64,000 nt of DNA from Ardenticatenales bacterium (GTDB lineage: Bacteria > Chloroflexota > Anaerolineae > Ardenticatenales > Ardenticatenaceae): contig JACKAZ010000002.1 in assembly GCA_020634795.1 (NCBI GenBank), positions 1 through 64,000 of the forward strand, in the 5' to 3' direction. A model generated the notes under the pieces. It was given only the letters and a program-made list of their open reading frames with translations. It did not search any database and had not been told where the DNA came from. This document shows, in pieces, positions 9,500 through 19,194 of this stretch. The first letter of the stretch is position 1, and every line of letters begins with the position of its first letter. A program made the translations under genes and the position numbers.

Positions 9500-10762
9500 T
9501 TATTCGTCTGGCGTTTCCACCCCTTCGGCCCAGAGGTCGTACCGCGCCACTTCGCCCTCGTCCATCACGAAGACGGTCAGGGTGAAGGGGAGCGTGGCCC
9601 CACGCTCGAGCGCGGCTGTTTCGAGCGCCTCGCTCACCACGGCCAGCAGCCGATCGTTGGCATCGTAGAGCGCCGCCGCCACCCGAATCTGCGAGAGGGG
9701 CAGTTCCCCGTCGTTGGTCAAGGTGCCCGTGAGCAGATAGCGGCCCAGCGCTGGTTCGGCGTTGTTGGTCGCGGTAACGGTGATCCGCTGGCTGATCGAC
9801 ACGGTGCTTGGCGTTGCTTCGGCCCCGCTGACCGACAACGCCACCTCGCTGGGAACCCCCTCGAAGGGGTCAAAGTCGATGGCGAAGGGGGTCGTTGCCG
9901 TGGCGGCGATCTGTCGCAGCGCGGTGCGTTGTTGGCGCGTTGCCAACACGTTGCCCGCCCCATCGAGGAGCGATGCCTCGACGGTGATCGCGGTCAGCGG
10001 GCGGTCGGTACGGTTGCGCACCTCGCCCACCAGATGCCAGCCGCCCTCTTCGTCGGCGAAAGCGGTATAACGGCCCACGCTCAATCCGTCGACGGGGGCC
10101 GTCTCTGCCGCAAGCTGCGGTGCGGTGGCCGGGAAGGCACTTTCGTTCACGGCCACCGCGCGGGCCATCCCGTCCAGCAGCGGGGCTTCCTCGTCCCAGC
10201 GATCCGCCAGCGTCACCAAGGTCATCACGGCCACGACGCTGCCGTGGGGCTGGAAGCGAAGCTCGTACTGCACGGTACCGGCTGCTTCTTCGCGCCGCAC
10301 GGTCAGGATGCGCTGCTGCCCTTCGCGCCGCACCGCGCTTTCCACCGCCTCACCAAAAAGGCTCTGGATGTAGGCATCTGCAAAAACGGCCAAACCATCT
10401 GCGGCCAGCGGCCCGCCGCTCGATTGCAGGTGAGTGATGAAGGCGGTATGGCGCATCTCATTGGGCTGGATCGTGATCAGCGTTTCGCTGTTGTCGCTGC
10501 GGTCGGCCAAGCGCCATGCGCTGGGGTAGCGCACCGTCAAATCGCCGCGCGGCGTGGTGAAGGCACTGTCGAGCTGCGCGGCGTCGGGCGTGGCCGAGGC
10601 GCTGACTGTCGGCGTCGCGTCGGGCGTGGGTAGGGCGTCGCGCGGGGCTGTGGGGCTGGCCACGCCCGGCGGCGTGGGGCGGGGCACGGGCGCGCTTCGC
10701 CCACAGCCCACGCCGAGCAAAACGATGATGAGCAGCAAGGTCAGTCGGCTTCGGGTCTTCAT
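9500..10762 (-). CDS. FxLYD-type exported lipoprotein
   Basis: Starts at MKTRSRL, with a hydrophobic segment and lipobox VLLGVGC. A Pro/Thr-rich linker follows to about residue 60. A PsbP/Mog1-like region, TTPRGDLTVRYPSAWRLAD near 75-95, is followed by two tandem beta domains (about 210-300 and 305-415). These carry the FxLYD pattern seen in GWHLVGEVRNRTDRPLTAITVEASLLD and TGTLTNDGELPLSQIRVAAALYD (given only in part). Such domains are extracellular and often attached to the membrane by lipid. An upstream in-frame ATG at 10780 would spoil the signal peptide. No function is assigned. Confidence 0.7.
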   Translation of the reverse strand: MKTRSRLTLLLIIVLLGVGCGRSAPVPRPTPPGVASPTAPRDALPTPDATPTVSASATPDAAQLDSAFTTPRGDLTVRYPSAWRLADRSDNSETLITIQPNEMRHTAFITHLQSSGGPLAADGLAVFADAYIQSLFGEAVESAVRREGQQRILTVRREEAAGTVQYELRFQPHGSVVAVMTLVTLADRWDEEAPLLDGMARAVAVNESAFPATAPQLAAETAPVDGLSVGRYTAFADEEGGWHLVGEVRNRTDRPLTAITVEASLLDGAGNVLATRQQRTALRQIAATATTPFAIDFDPFEGVPSEVALSVSGAEATPSTVSISQRITVTATNNAEPALGRYLLTGTLTNDGELPLSQIRVAAALYDANDRLLAVVSEALETAALERGATLPFTLTVFVMDEGEVARYDLWAEGVETPDE

Positions 10763-11220
10763 GGCGGGGAGTGTACACAAAGGGGGGCGGCAGGGCGAAT
10801 TGGGTGCGGGGGAGCTGGGGGAGCTTGGGGAGCTAGGGGAGCTAGGGGAGCTGGGGAGCTGGGGGAGCTAGGGGGCTAGGGGAGCTGGGGGAGCTGGGGG
10901 AGCTGGGGGAGCGGGGGGAGCGGGGGGAGCGCGATATCATCCAATTCGCGATTCGCCATTCTGCTACCTTTGCCACAACGCTTGCGCATGCGTTAGCGAC
11001 CCTGTGGCCTTGCAGCCGCTGGAAGATGGAATACAATCTGCGCCGATCACCATCGCGAATCGTTTGACAGAGAAATTTTACTCATTCTGCCGGTTGCGAT
11101 GCGTAGACTCCCTTTTGCTCGCTGCGTCTATGCGGGAAACGGATTAGTTGCGAATCCGTTTCCCCATGACATCACGATCCGCTCCCTATTACCGCCCGCC
11201 CATCCACAGGATAACTACCC
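10763..11220. other. gene-free stretch, G-rich repeat plus peptidase leader
   Basis: Holds the GGGGAGCT array (10797-10931) and, at 11064-11069, a TTGACA hexamer without a convincing -10 partner. No gene is seen. Confidence 0.5.
10797..10931. repeat. GGGGGAGCT tandem array
   Basis: About 14 units of GGGGAGCT(G/T/A) in tandem, ending in two GCGGGGGGA variants. It is the longest of three arrays of this word in the window. It is purine-rich on the plus strand with more than ten G-runs. Confidence 0.85.
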
Positions 11221-12312
11221 ATGAACCGAGCCGAACAGCTACGGCGCGAGATGGCCGCCGACCAGTTGGACGCTTTTGTGATTACGACGCCTGCAAACCG
11301 TCGCTACCTCAGTGGCTTTACGGGTTCGAGCGGCGTGTTGATCATCACACCTCAGCAGGCCTTCTTGGTGACGGATTTCCGATACGTCGAGCAGGCCAAC
11401 CGCGAATCCCCCGGCTGGGCGCTCTACAAACAGGAGAAGGGGCTTGACGATTCTGTGGCCGATCTGCTTAACAAGTTGGCGCCCGCCCGCGTCGGCTTCG
11501 AGGCCGATCACCTGACCGTAGCCAGCTACGCCAAGTTGCGCGGCGCGATGCCCCACGACACCGTTTGGGTCAGCACCGAGGGCGCGGTACGCGACTTGCG
11601 GGCGGTCAAAGGGGCGGAGGAAATCGACCATATTCGCGCCGCACAGCAGATCGCGGATCGTCTCTTTGAAGCGTTGCCCACACTGATCCAACCTGGCCGC
11701 ACGGAAAGGGCGGTCGCGTGGGAGATCGAACAGCGGCTGCGGCACGAGGGCGCGGACGGCCCTTCCTTCCCGGTCATCGTGGCCAGCGGGCCGAACAGCG
11801 CGCTGCCTCACCACCGGCCGACCGAGCGCGAAATTCAGCCGAACGAGATCGTCCTGACCGACTTTGGGGCCACCTACAATGGCTATCAGAGCGATTGCAC
11901 TCGAACGTGGTTCACCGGGGAGCCGACCGACGACTACCGCCGCCGCTATGCGTGGGTCTACGAGGCGTTGCACATGGGCCAAGCGGCGTTGGCCGTCGGG
12001 GCACCGCTGCGGGAGGCCGATCAGGCGGTGCGTGACCATTTCGATGCCGTGGGACAGCTCGCACACTTTGGCCACTCCCTCGGCCACGGCGTAGGGCTGG
12101 AGGTGCACGAGATGCCCTCCCTGTCGTTCCGAATGCCGGAAGAGAAGCGCTTTGCCGCCGACAATGTTGTTACGGTTGAGCCCGGTCTTTACTACCTCGG
12201 CTGGGGTGGCATTCGGCTCGAAAATCTGGTACATCTGACCGACCACGGGGTCGAAATCCTGAGCGGCACACCTTTCGGGCCGGATCTTTGGCGGGAGGGG
12301 CAGCGGGGCTAA
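11221..12312 (+). CDS. M24 family Xaa-Pro aminopeptidase/dipeptidase
   Basis: The protein has the N-terminal creatinase-like domain (LDAFVITTPANRRYLSGFTG near 15-34) and the pita-bread catalytic domain. Metal ligands are visible in LTDFGATYNGYQSDCTRT (two Asp, near 212-229), GHSLGHGVGLEVHE (His, near 283), VEPGLYYLGWGGIRLEN (Glu) near 319 and the last Glu of RLEN. It removes or splits N-terminal X-Pro peptides in the cytoplasm with two divalent metal ions. At 363 residues it fits the PepQ-like size. ACTACCC just upstream offers no strong ribosome site. Confidence 0.88.
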   Translation: MNRAEQLRREMAADQLDAFVITTPANRRYLSGFTGSSGVLIITPQQAFLVTDFRYVEQANRESPGWALYKQEKGLDDSVADLLNKLAPARVGFEADHLTVASYAKLRGAMPHDTVWVSTEGAVRDLRAVKGAEEIDHIRAAQQIADRLFEALPTLIQPGRTERAVAWEIEQRLRHEGADGPSFPVIVASGPNSALPHHRPTEREIQPNEIVLTDFGATYNGYQSDCTRTWFTGEPTDDYRRRYAWVYEALHMGQAALAVGAPLREADQAVRDHFDAVGQLAHFGHSLGHGVGLEVHEMPSLSFRMPEEKRFAADNVVTVEPGLYYLGWGGIRLENLVHLTDHGVEILSGTPFGPDLWREGQRG

Positions 12313-12636
12313 GAGAGGTGGCCCGGAAAGGGGGCTGGTCGCTCTGCCTCTGGGGCGGGCGAAGGGCGAATGGACAGATGTTGGGCATTGTTTTCCCCCC
12401 CGGCGCTTGTGTCATAGTGAGACGCATGGGCGATGCGCGCGCAACTCACGAATCGGATGAGCGGCCCTCTCTTTTGCAGTAACCCATGCCCCTGACCCCA
12501 TGTACCAGACGACAGGGGGCCTAGCCTCTGATACACCCCACCCTCGCCACTGATCGCCTGACACGCCGCACCCTTCGGCGGTTCTGCGTCCCAATCTCAA
12601 TAACAATCTTGGCACGTTACACCTTGCACCTTCCTC
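12313..12636. other. gene-free stretch
   Basis: I see no gene or clear repeat in these 324 bases. The next gene begins at a modest ATG without a strong ribosome site. Confidence 0.4.
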
Positions 12637-13395
12637 ATGGCGATTGAACAATGGACCGACGAAGCACATGGCCTTGCCCCTCACTGTGTGGGCGGTGGGC
12701 ACATCGTTCCCCACGCGGCAGGCCATCGGCTGACGTTGCCGAGCAACACGGGGGCGACGTACGGCGTGGCCCAGCTCGATGATTACCGCGCGCTGCCCCG
12801 CGATGCCTTTCCCTGTCGGCCGCCACGGCGGCTCCGTCTGCGGGCGCGCTTTTCGCATGGTCAGGCCGAATTACGCGGGACGGCGGGCTTCGGCTGGTGG
12901 AACGCGCCGTTCGAGGCGGACCGGGCTGCGACCGCGAGCGTTGGCCCCAAAGCCCTTTGGTTCTTTTTTGCCAGCCCCCCCTCGAATCTGGCGGTGGGCA
13001 CGGGCTGGGGTGGCAACGGCTTTTTTGCCCAATCGCTCAACACGCCCGATCTGCCCGCCTGGTCGATGCGGTGGGCACGCAGAATGATGCGCCTGCCGTT
13101 CGTCGCGCGGCTGATGCGCATGGGGGGCGGCGCGGCCAGCCGGGCGGCGGAACGCCCGCTGCCAACGCTCTCGCTCACCGAGTGGCACGACTACGACATC
13201 GTCTGGCGGCACGACGCTGCGACCTTTCGCGTCGATGGCGAAGTGGTGCTACATGTGCCCTCACCGCCCGCGGGGCCGCTCGGCTTGGTACTGTGGATCG
13301 ACAACCAATGGGCGACCGTGAGCGGCGAAAGCGGCGTACTGGCCGTACGCCACGAAAGTTGGGTCGAGATCGAGGGGCTGGAGCTCGAGTCCTGA
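12637..13395 (+). CDS. hypothetical protein with concanavalin/GH16-like fold pattern
   Basis: The 252-residue protein contains the sequence pattern of a lectin/glucanase-like beta sandwich: RLRLRARFSHGQAELRGTAGFGWW near 68-91 and, late, EWHDYDIVWRHDAATFRVDG near 181-200, which resembles the FHTYALEWT...FYVDG region of GH16 enzymes. The usual catalytic ExDxxE motif is not seen, so hydrolase activity is doubtful. A hydrophobic/basic segment (WARRMMRLPFVARLMRMGGG) sits in the middle. There is no signal peptide. The fold suggestion is inference. Confidence 0.5.
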   Translation: MAIEQWTDEAHGLAPHCVGGGHIVPHAAGHRLTLPSNTGATYGVAQLDDYRALPRDAFPCRPPRRLRLRARFSHGQAELRGTAGFGWWNAPFEADRAATASVGPKALWFFFASPPSNLAVGTGWGGNGFFAQSLNTPDLPAWSMRWARRMMRLPFVARLMRMGGGAASRAAERPLPTLSLTEWHDYDIVWRHDAATFRVDGEVVLHVPSPPAGPLGLVLWIDNQWATVSGESGVLAVRHESWVEIEGLELES

Positions 13396-13656
13396 ATCGT
13401 GGATCGCGCATCGTGAATAGAGCCGTCATGCGCGACGGCGCAGCACGGGGGATGAAAGCGGCACGTGACGATGTGGGGGTGTACGGGTGTGGGGGTGTGC
13501 GGGTGAAAGGCTTGGCAAAGCAGTGAATTATCAAGGGAAATGCTAGGCCCCCATGCACCATGCCCCATGCACCATGCCCCTTGCACTACCACAGAACGCC
13601 CTTTAGCCGGTCAATCGCTACAAATCACTGCCCGTGAAACAACACAACGAACACCT

Positions 13657-14022
13657 ATGCACATTCTATCTCTCACCCCCGATCTCTTTTTCTCTACGCG
13701 CATCGAAAGCACTTTGCGACAGGCGGGCCATACGGCCCATGTGGTGGAGCAGGCCAGCCGCGACGCCATCGCGGCCTCGCTCAGCGCCCAGCCCGCCGAT
13801 CTCGCGATCATTGACATCAGCGCCACATGGTGGCCGTGGGCCGAGGCGCTGACCCTACTGCGTGAAACCGACGGGGCGCTGCCCGTGCTGGCCTTTGGCA
13901 GCCATGTCAACGTCGACGCCACGAAATCCGCGTTGGCCCTCGGCGCGAGTCGCGTCGTTGCCAAATCCGACTTCGTTCGGCGTATGGTCACGTTGGTGGA
14001 ACGCTATGGGGGAGAGCATTGA
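13657..14022 (+). CDS. receiver-like (CheY-fold) small protein
   Basis: The 121-residue protein resembles a response-regulator receiver domain: beta strand MHILSLTPD, helix, then LAIIDISATWWPW around 50-62, where the phosphoacceptor Asp would be D52, and a late ALALGASRVVAKSDF segment with Lys near 105. The acidic pair normally found after the first strand is missing (TPD instead of DDD), so phosphorylation is uncertain. No DNA-binding output domain follows. The start ATG at 13657 is chosen because upstream sequence is repeat-like. A dehydrogenase gene follows after 75 bp. Confidence 0.6.
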   Translation: MHILSLTPDLFFSTRIESTLRQAGHTAHVVEQASRDAIAASLSAQPADLAIIDISATWWPWAEALTLLRETDGALPVLAFGSHVNVDATKSALALGASRVVAKSDFVRRMVTLVERYGGEH

Positions 14023-14097
14023 CGCATGAGCGTTCAAACAGGGCGCAGGCAGCGCCGCCGCTCTGCGTGATAAGATGGAACAGGAAGGAGAAATGCG

Positions 14098-15468
14098 ATG
14101 TTTCTGACAAGCATCAACCCCGCCACGGGCGAGACCATCGCCCACTACGACGAAATGAGCGACGAGACGGTCAGCGCTCTGATCGACGAGGGACACAGCG
14201 CCTGGCAAGCATGGCGGCGCACCGCCATTGCGGAACGGGCCGCACCCCTCCGCAACGCCGCACGATTACTTCATGAACGTAAGCGCGACTATGCCGAACT
14301 GATGGCACGCGAGATGGGCAAGCCGCTCGATCAGGGCGAGGCCGAAATCGAGAAATGCGCTTGGGTCTGTGATTACTATGCCGACAACGCCGAATCGTTC
14401 TTGTCGCCCCAAGTCATCGAAAGCGATGCCAGCAAAAGCTATGTTGCCTTCGAGCCGCTGGGCGTGGTGCTGGCCGTCATGCCGTGGAACTTTCCCTTCT
14501 GGCAGCTCTTCCGTTTCCTCGCGCCCGCGCTGATGGCGGGCAACGGTGGCATCCTGAAACATGCGTCGAACGTGCAAGGCTGCGCCCTCGCCATCGAGCA
14601 GTTGGTGCGCGACGCGGGCTTCCCCAGCGACCTCTTCCGTGTCGCGCTCGTCGGCTCCGGCCAAGTCGAGGCGATGATCGCCCACCCCAAAATCGTGGCC
14701 GTGACGCTGACCGGCAGCACCGATGCAGGCAAAGCGGTCGCCGCCGTCGCGGGCAAACATCTGAAAAAGACGGTGTTGGAGTTGGGCGGGAGCGATCCCT
14801 ATCTGATCTTGGAGGACGCCGACCTCGACGCTGCCACGACCACCTGCGTCAATGCTCGCTTACTCAACAGCGGCCAAAGCTGCATCGCGGCCAAACGCTT
14901 CATCGTGGTCGATGCGGTGCGCCGCCGCTTCGAGGCGCTCTTCGTCAGCAAGATGCGCAAGCAGAAGATGGGCGACCCGCTCGCGGACGGTGCGATCGAC
15001 CTTGGCCCACAGGCCCGCACCGATCTGCGGGACGAGTTGCACGCACAGGTGACGGCCAGCGTGGAGGCCGGGGCGCGGCTGCTCTGTGGCGGCGTTGTAC
15101 CAGCGGGCGCGGGCGCTTTCTATCCTCCAACCGTTCTGACCGACGTGACCCCAGGAATGGCTGCCTACGACGAAGAGTTGTTCGGCCCCGTCGCCGCCAT
15201 CATCCCCGTCGCGGACGAAGCCGAGGCGATCCGCGTCGCCAACGACAGCCTCTTCGGGCTGGGTGCTGCCGTTTTCACCCAGGATGTCGCGCGCGGCGAG
15301 CGGATCGCACGTGAGGAATTGCACGCGGGAAGCTGTTTCGTCAACGGTCTCGTCAAATCCGATCCGCGCCTGCCCTTTGGGGGCGTCAAGCAATCCGGCT
15401 ACGGCCGCGAACTCAGCGCCTTTGGCATCCGCGAGTTCGTCAATATCAAGACGGTGTGGGTGGGATGA
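14098..15468 (+). CDS. NAD(P)-dependent succinate-semialdehyde dehydrogenase
   Basis: Aldehyde dehydrogenase superfamily, 456 residues. The cofactor region GVVLAVMPWNFPFWQ is near 122-136. The general-base Glu is in LELGGSDPYLILEDADLD near 227-244, and the nucleophile Cys in NSGQSCIAAKR near 262. LPFGGVKQSGYGRELS and NIKTVWVG close the protein. The short N-terminus and the GGSDPYLILEDAD wording match the SSADH branch, which oxidises succinate semialdehyde to succinate. Other short-chain aldehydes are possible. AGGAGAAATGCG before the ATG is a good ribosome site. Confidence 0.85.
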   Translation: MFLTSINPATGETIAHYDEMSDETVSALIDEGHSAWQAWRRTAIAERAAPLRNAARLLHERKRDYAELMAREMGKPLDQGEAEIEKCAWVCDYYADNAESFLSPQVIESDASKSYVAFEPLGVVLAVMPWNFPFWQLFRFLAPALMAGNGGILKHASNVQGCALAIEQLVRDAGFPSDLFRVALVGSGQVEAMIAHPKIVAVTLTGSTDAGKAVAAVAGKHLKKTVLELGGSDPYLILEDADLDAATTTCVNARLLNSGQSCIAAKRFIVVDAVRRRFEALFVSKMRKQKMGDPLADGAIDLGPQARTDLRDELHAQVTASVEAGARLLCGGVVPAGAGAFYPPTVLTDVTPGMAAYDEELFGPVAAIIPVADEAEAIRVANDSLFGLGAAVFTQDVARGERIAREELHAGSCFVNGLVKSDPRLPFGGVKQSGYGRELSAFGIREFVNIKTVWVG

Positions 15469-15883
15469 CGAGAGTGGAGAATGGCGAATGGAGGACGGGG
15501 AGATGGGGGAAGGGTTTGATCGCTCTACCGTTGAGAGCGCTTTAGGGTTAAAGCCCGTTGCGCATCGAGAATCGAGAGGACGTTGCCATTCCAATGCTGC
15601 ACCTTACAGTCCCTGTACTGGCACCGAACGGACTGGCATAGGTTGATTCACCATCCCCCTATCGCCCCTAGCTACCCAAACACGCAACACGCAACTATCC
15701 TTGCCCCTTGCCCTTTGCACTTTGCACCATGCACCATGCACCATTCACCATGCCCCTTGCCCCTTGCCCCTTACACCCCGTTGGATATCCGACCCAAATC
15801 GTGATAAACTTCACAAAGCAACCAACCGCAAAAAAACCAACACGCCTCAGTACTCGATACCGGTACTCAAAGGAGAGTAAATA
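15469..15883. other. gene-free stretch with GCACCATG repeats
   Basis: No gene. It holds short words repeated across the window: GCACCATG in tandem near 15724-15752 and CCCCTTGCC near 15700-15770. The last 20 bases carry the strong AAAGGAGAG ribosome site of the acyl-CoA dehydrogenase gene. Confidence 0.6.
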
Positions 15884-17038
15884 ATGGATTTTTCGTTGAC
15901 CGAAGAACAGAAGGCAGTGCAAGAGACGGTGCGGGCTTTCTCACGCGAGAAAATTATGCCCCACGCCCGTGATTGGGATGTTCAAGGCAGTTTTCCGCGT
16001 GAATTGATCCGCGAGATGGGGGAATTAGGTTTCCTCGGCGTGCCGATTCCGGAAGCATATGGCGGGTCGGGGATGGATTACGTGGCCGAGGCGATCGTCT
16101 TCGAGGAAGTCGGCTACGCCGATAGTTCGGTCCGCACCACGCTCAGCGTACAGATGAGCCTGGTTGAGCTGACGATCTTGGCGTGGGGGACCGAAGAACA
16201 GAAACAATATTTTCTGCCGAAACTCTGCTCCGGTGAATGGATCGGCTGCTTCGGGTTGACGGAGCCGGAAGCCGGCTCCGACGCCTCGAACCAGCAGACC
16301 GTGGCCCGCAAGGAGGGTGATGAGTGGGTGCTGAACGGGCAGAAGGTATGGATATCCAACGGTGAATGGGCCGATGTCGCCATCGTCTTTGCACAGACCG
16401 AGCCGGGCAGCCGCCATCGTGGGATGGTCGCCTTTCTGATCGAGACCGACCGACCGGGCTTCGAGGCGCGGACGATGCACGGCAAGCTGGGGCTGCGTGC
16501 CAGCAACACCGGCGAACTCTTCTTCACCGATATGCGTGTGAAGGATTCGGAGCGGCTGTGCGAGATCGGCGAGGGCTTCAAGGTGGCGATGAGCGCGCTC
16601 GACAATGGGCGCATGGGGGTGGCGTCGGGCTGCGTGGGCATCGCGCAACATGCGTTGGATGCGAGTGTCGCCTACGCGCAGGAGCGCGAGACCTTCGACA
16701 AGCCGATCGCCAACTATCAACTGGTGCAAGCGCTGTTGGCCGATATGCATGTCGAGACCGAAGCGGCGCGGATGCTCGTTTACAAGGCCGCATGGGTCAA
16801 GAATCAGGGGGACAAGAGCACGATCCCTGTCTCAGTGGCCAAGTACTACAGTTCCGAGGTGGCGAAGCGGGCCGCCGACATGGCGATCCAGATCCACGGT
16901 GGCTACGGCTACAGCAACGAGTATGCGCCCGAACGGCTCTGGCGGGATGGCCGCGTCGCCTCGCTTTACGAAGGGACGAGCCAGATTCAACAGCTCATCA
17001 TCGGTCGCCACCTGACCGGCGTGAGTGCGTTCGAGTAG
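15884..17038 (+). CDS. acyl-CoA dehydrogenase (short/medium-chain type)
   Basis: FAD enzyme that introduces the alpha,beta double bond in acyl-CoA during beta-oxidation. The 384-residue length is normal. Family motifs include FGLTEPEAGSDASNQQT near 124-140 and the FAD/acyl-binding KVWISNGEWADV. The C-terminal segment IQIHGGYGYSNEYAPERLWRD is followed by YEGTSQIQQLIIGRHL, whose Glu near 365 is the expected catalytic base. AAAGGAGAG lies nine bases before the ATG. It is convergent with an acetyl-CoA synthetase gene, and the two share a hairpin terminator. Confidence 0.9.
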   Translation: MDFSLTEEQKAVQETVRAFSREKIMPHARDWDVQGSFPRELIREMGELGFLGVPIPEAYGGSGMDYVAEAIVFEEVGYADSSVRTTLSVQMSLVELTILAWGTEEQKQYFLPKLCSGEWIGCFGLTEPEAGSDASNQQTVARKEGDEWVLNGQKVWISNGEWADVAIVFAQTEPGSRHRGMVAFLIETDRPGFEARTMHGKLGLRASNTGELFFTDMRVKDSERLCEIGEGFKVAMSALDNGRMGVASGCVGIAQHALDASVAYAQERETFDKPIANYQLVQALLADMHVETEAARMLVYKAAWVKNQGDKSTIPVSVAKYYSSEVAKRAADMAIQIHGGYGYSNEYAPERLWRDGRVASLYEGTSQIQQLIIGRHLTGVSAFE

Positions 17039-17074
17039 GCCGCCTTGCGATGCGTGGTAGAGCGCTGTAACCTC

Positions 17075-17106
17075 AACGAGGGTCGAGCAACCGCTCGGCC
17101 CTCGTT
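17075..17106. terminator. bidirectional hairpin between acyl-CoA dehydrogenase and acs
   Basis: AACGAGGGTCGAGC, a short loop, then GCTCGGCCCTCGTT form a 14-bp stem with one mismatch. It lies between two convergent genes. The following T-runs are weak in both directions. Confidence 0.65.
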
Positions 17107-17124
17107 CCTTGTCACTCAGTGCCG

Positions 17125-19083
17125 CTAATCCTGCAACGTCGACGTATCGCCCAACGGCTGGCCCATCACCTGCGCCTTCAGCAACCGTCGCATGATCTTG
17201 CCGGAGCGCGTTTTCGGCAAGCTCTCGACAATCTCGATTTCGGCGGGGACGGCGATCGGCCCCATCTCCTCGCGCACATGCTGCTTCAGCCGCTTGACGA
17301 GCGACTCACTGCCTTCGTACCCGTCGCGCAGAATGACGTAGGCATGGATGACGTTGCCGCGCAGTTCGTCCGGCACGCCGATGCAGGCCGATTCGGCGAC
17401 CGCATCGTGGGAAACCAGCGCCGACTCGATCTCCGCTGTGCCAAGCCGATAGCCCGAGACTTTGATTACATCATCGGTCCGTCCGATGATCCAAAAGAAG
17501 CCCTCTTCATCCTTGCGGGCCGCGTCACCCGTCAGGTAGTAGCCCTTGTCGCGGTACTTCTCCCAATACTGGCTGACATAGCGATCCGGATCGCCCCAGA
17601 TCGTACGCGCCATCCCGGGCCACGGCTCTTTGATCACGAGGTAGCCGTCCTCGTTGGCGGCGACCGATTCCCCTTCTTCGTCGACCACATCGGCGATGAT
17701 CCCCGCGTAGGGCTTGGTGGCACTCCCCGGCTTGAGCGTCTGGGCCGGGACGGGGGTGATCATGAAGCCACCCGTCTCCGTCTGCCACCAAGTATCCATG
17801 ATCGGTAGTTTGCCACGACCGATCACATCCCGATACCAGCGCCACGCTTCGGGGTTGATCGGCTCGCCGACGGAGCCAAGCAGTCGCAACGTGCTCAGGT
17901 CGTGGCGGCTGGGCCACGCATCCCCGTAGCGCATCAGCCCCCGAATGGCGGTGGGTGCGGTGTAGAGAATGTTGATCCCGTAGTTTTCGACCAGTTGCCA
18001 CCAGCGGTTGGGGTAGGGGTAGTTGGGCGCGCCCTCGTACATGAAACTGGTCGCGCCCAGTATGAGCGGCCCATAAACGATGTAGCTGTGGCCGGTGATC
18101 CAGCCCGGATCGGCGGCGCACCACCAGCGATCCTCTTCTTTGAGGTCGAAGACATGTTTGAGCGTGTTAGAGATGTAGAGCTGGTAGCCGCCGTGGGTGT
18201 GGATCAGTCCCTTCGGCTTGCCGGTGGTGCCGGAGGTGTAGAGGATGAAGAGCGGATCTTCCGCCTCCATCACGGCGGTCCCCGAATCGCCGATCGCAAT
18301 CGGCAGCGCCATCAGATCGTGCCACCAGTAGTCGCGGGCGGCCTGCATCGTCACCGCTTGGCCAGTGCGTTGATAGACGATCATCGTTTGAACGAAGGGG
18401 GATTTTTCGGCGGCCTCATCGGCGATATCCTTGAGGTCCACCGTTTTGCCGCGCAGCCACGCCCCATCTTGGGTGATCAACATCTTCGATTTGGCGTCGG
18501 CGATGCGATCAGCAAGGGCCTGCGCCGAAAAGCCGCCGTAGACCACGGAGTGGATCGCGCCGATTTTGGCACAGGCCAGCATGGCGATGGGCAACTCTAA
18601 GACGCGACCCATGTAGATCGTCACCGTGTCGCCCTTGCGGACACCCAAAGAGCGCAGCACGTTGGCGAAACGGTCCACCTCGCGGTCAAGCGCGAAGTAG
18701 CTGAGCGTACGCCGGTCGCCATTTTCCCCTTCCCAGACGAAGGCCAGCTTGTTGCGGGTCGCCGTTTTCTGGTGGCGATCCAACGCATTCAGCACGATGT
18801 TGGTCTTGCCGCCCACGAACCATTTGTAGAAGGGGGCGTCTGAGCGATCCAACAGTTGCTCCCACGGCGCATACCATTCCAGCGCTTGCGCCTGTTCGGC
18901 CCAAAAGGCTTCGATATCCTCGTTGGCGGCGCGGCGGAAGGCATCGTAATCCTTGATATGCGCCGCTTCCACCACTGAGTCGTCGGGTACGTAGCTTTTG
19001 GCGCTGGCGGCCATCGCATCGACTTCAGCGGAGCGATCGGTGGAGGCACTCTCGGCCATCACATCGTCGTGTTGAGTCGCCAT
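17125..19083 (-). CDS. acs: acetyl-CoA synthetase (AMP-forming)
   Basis: ANL-superfamily enzyme forming acetyl-CoA from acetate, ATP and CoA. The 652 residues contain the Acs N-terminal domain (FWAEQAQALEWYAPWEQLLD), the phosphate-binding YTSGTTGKPKG near 281-291, the acetate-pocket WWQTETGG near 414 and the conserved C-terminal acetylation site PKTRSGKIMRR near 623-633. An N-terminal extension of about 35 residues is less conserved. GGAGACC before the ATG serves as ribosome site. Together with the convergent acyl-CoA dehydrogenase it points to acetate and fatty-acid use. Confidence 0.92.
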   Translation of the reverse strand: MATQHDDVMAESASTDRSAEVDAMAASAKSYVPDDSVVEAAHIKDYDAFRRAANEDIEAFWAEQAQALEWYAPWEQLLDRSDAPFYKWFVGGKTNIVLNALDRHQKTATRNKLAFVWEGENGDRRTLSYFALDREVDRFANVLRSLGVRKGDTVTIYMGRVLELPIAMLACAKIGAIHSVVYGGFSAQALADRIADAKSKMLITQDGAWLRGKTVDLKDIADEAAEKSPFVQTMIVYQRTGQAVTMQAARDYWWHDLMALPIAIGDSGTAVMEAEDPLFILYTSGTTGKPKGLIHTHGGYQLYISNTLKHVFDLKEEDRWWCAADPGWITGHSYIVYGPLILGATSFMYEGAPNYPYPNRWWQLVENYGINILYTAPTAIRGLMRYGDAWPSRHDLSTLRLLGSVGEPINPEAWRWYRDVIGRGKLPIMDTWWQTETGGFMITPVPAQTLKPGSATKPYAGIIADVVDEEGESVAANEDGYLVIKEPWPGMARTIWGDPDRYVSQYWEKYRDKGYYLTGDAARKDEEGFFWIIGRTDDVIKVSGYRLGTAEIESALVSHDAVAESACIGVPDELRGNVIHAYVILRDGYEGSESLVKRLKQHVREEMGPIAVPAEIEIVESLPKTRSGKIMRRLLKAQVMGQPLGDTSTLQD

Positions 19084-19194
19084 GGGGTCTCCTTGGAGTC
19101 TGTTAGTACTGAGTAACTTAGTCCACGTTGCGCTTACGTTGTCTTTTTCGTCGTTTAGCCCCGCGTGACGTCAATGCGTCTCGCTTGAACGCTG

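Noticed and set aside
9383..10633. 416-codon open frame opposite the FxLYD lipoprotein
   Set aside because: No domain and low-complexity His/Gln/Gly composition. The opposite strand has signal peptide, lipobox and repeated beta domains.
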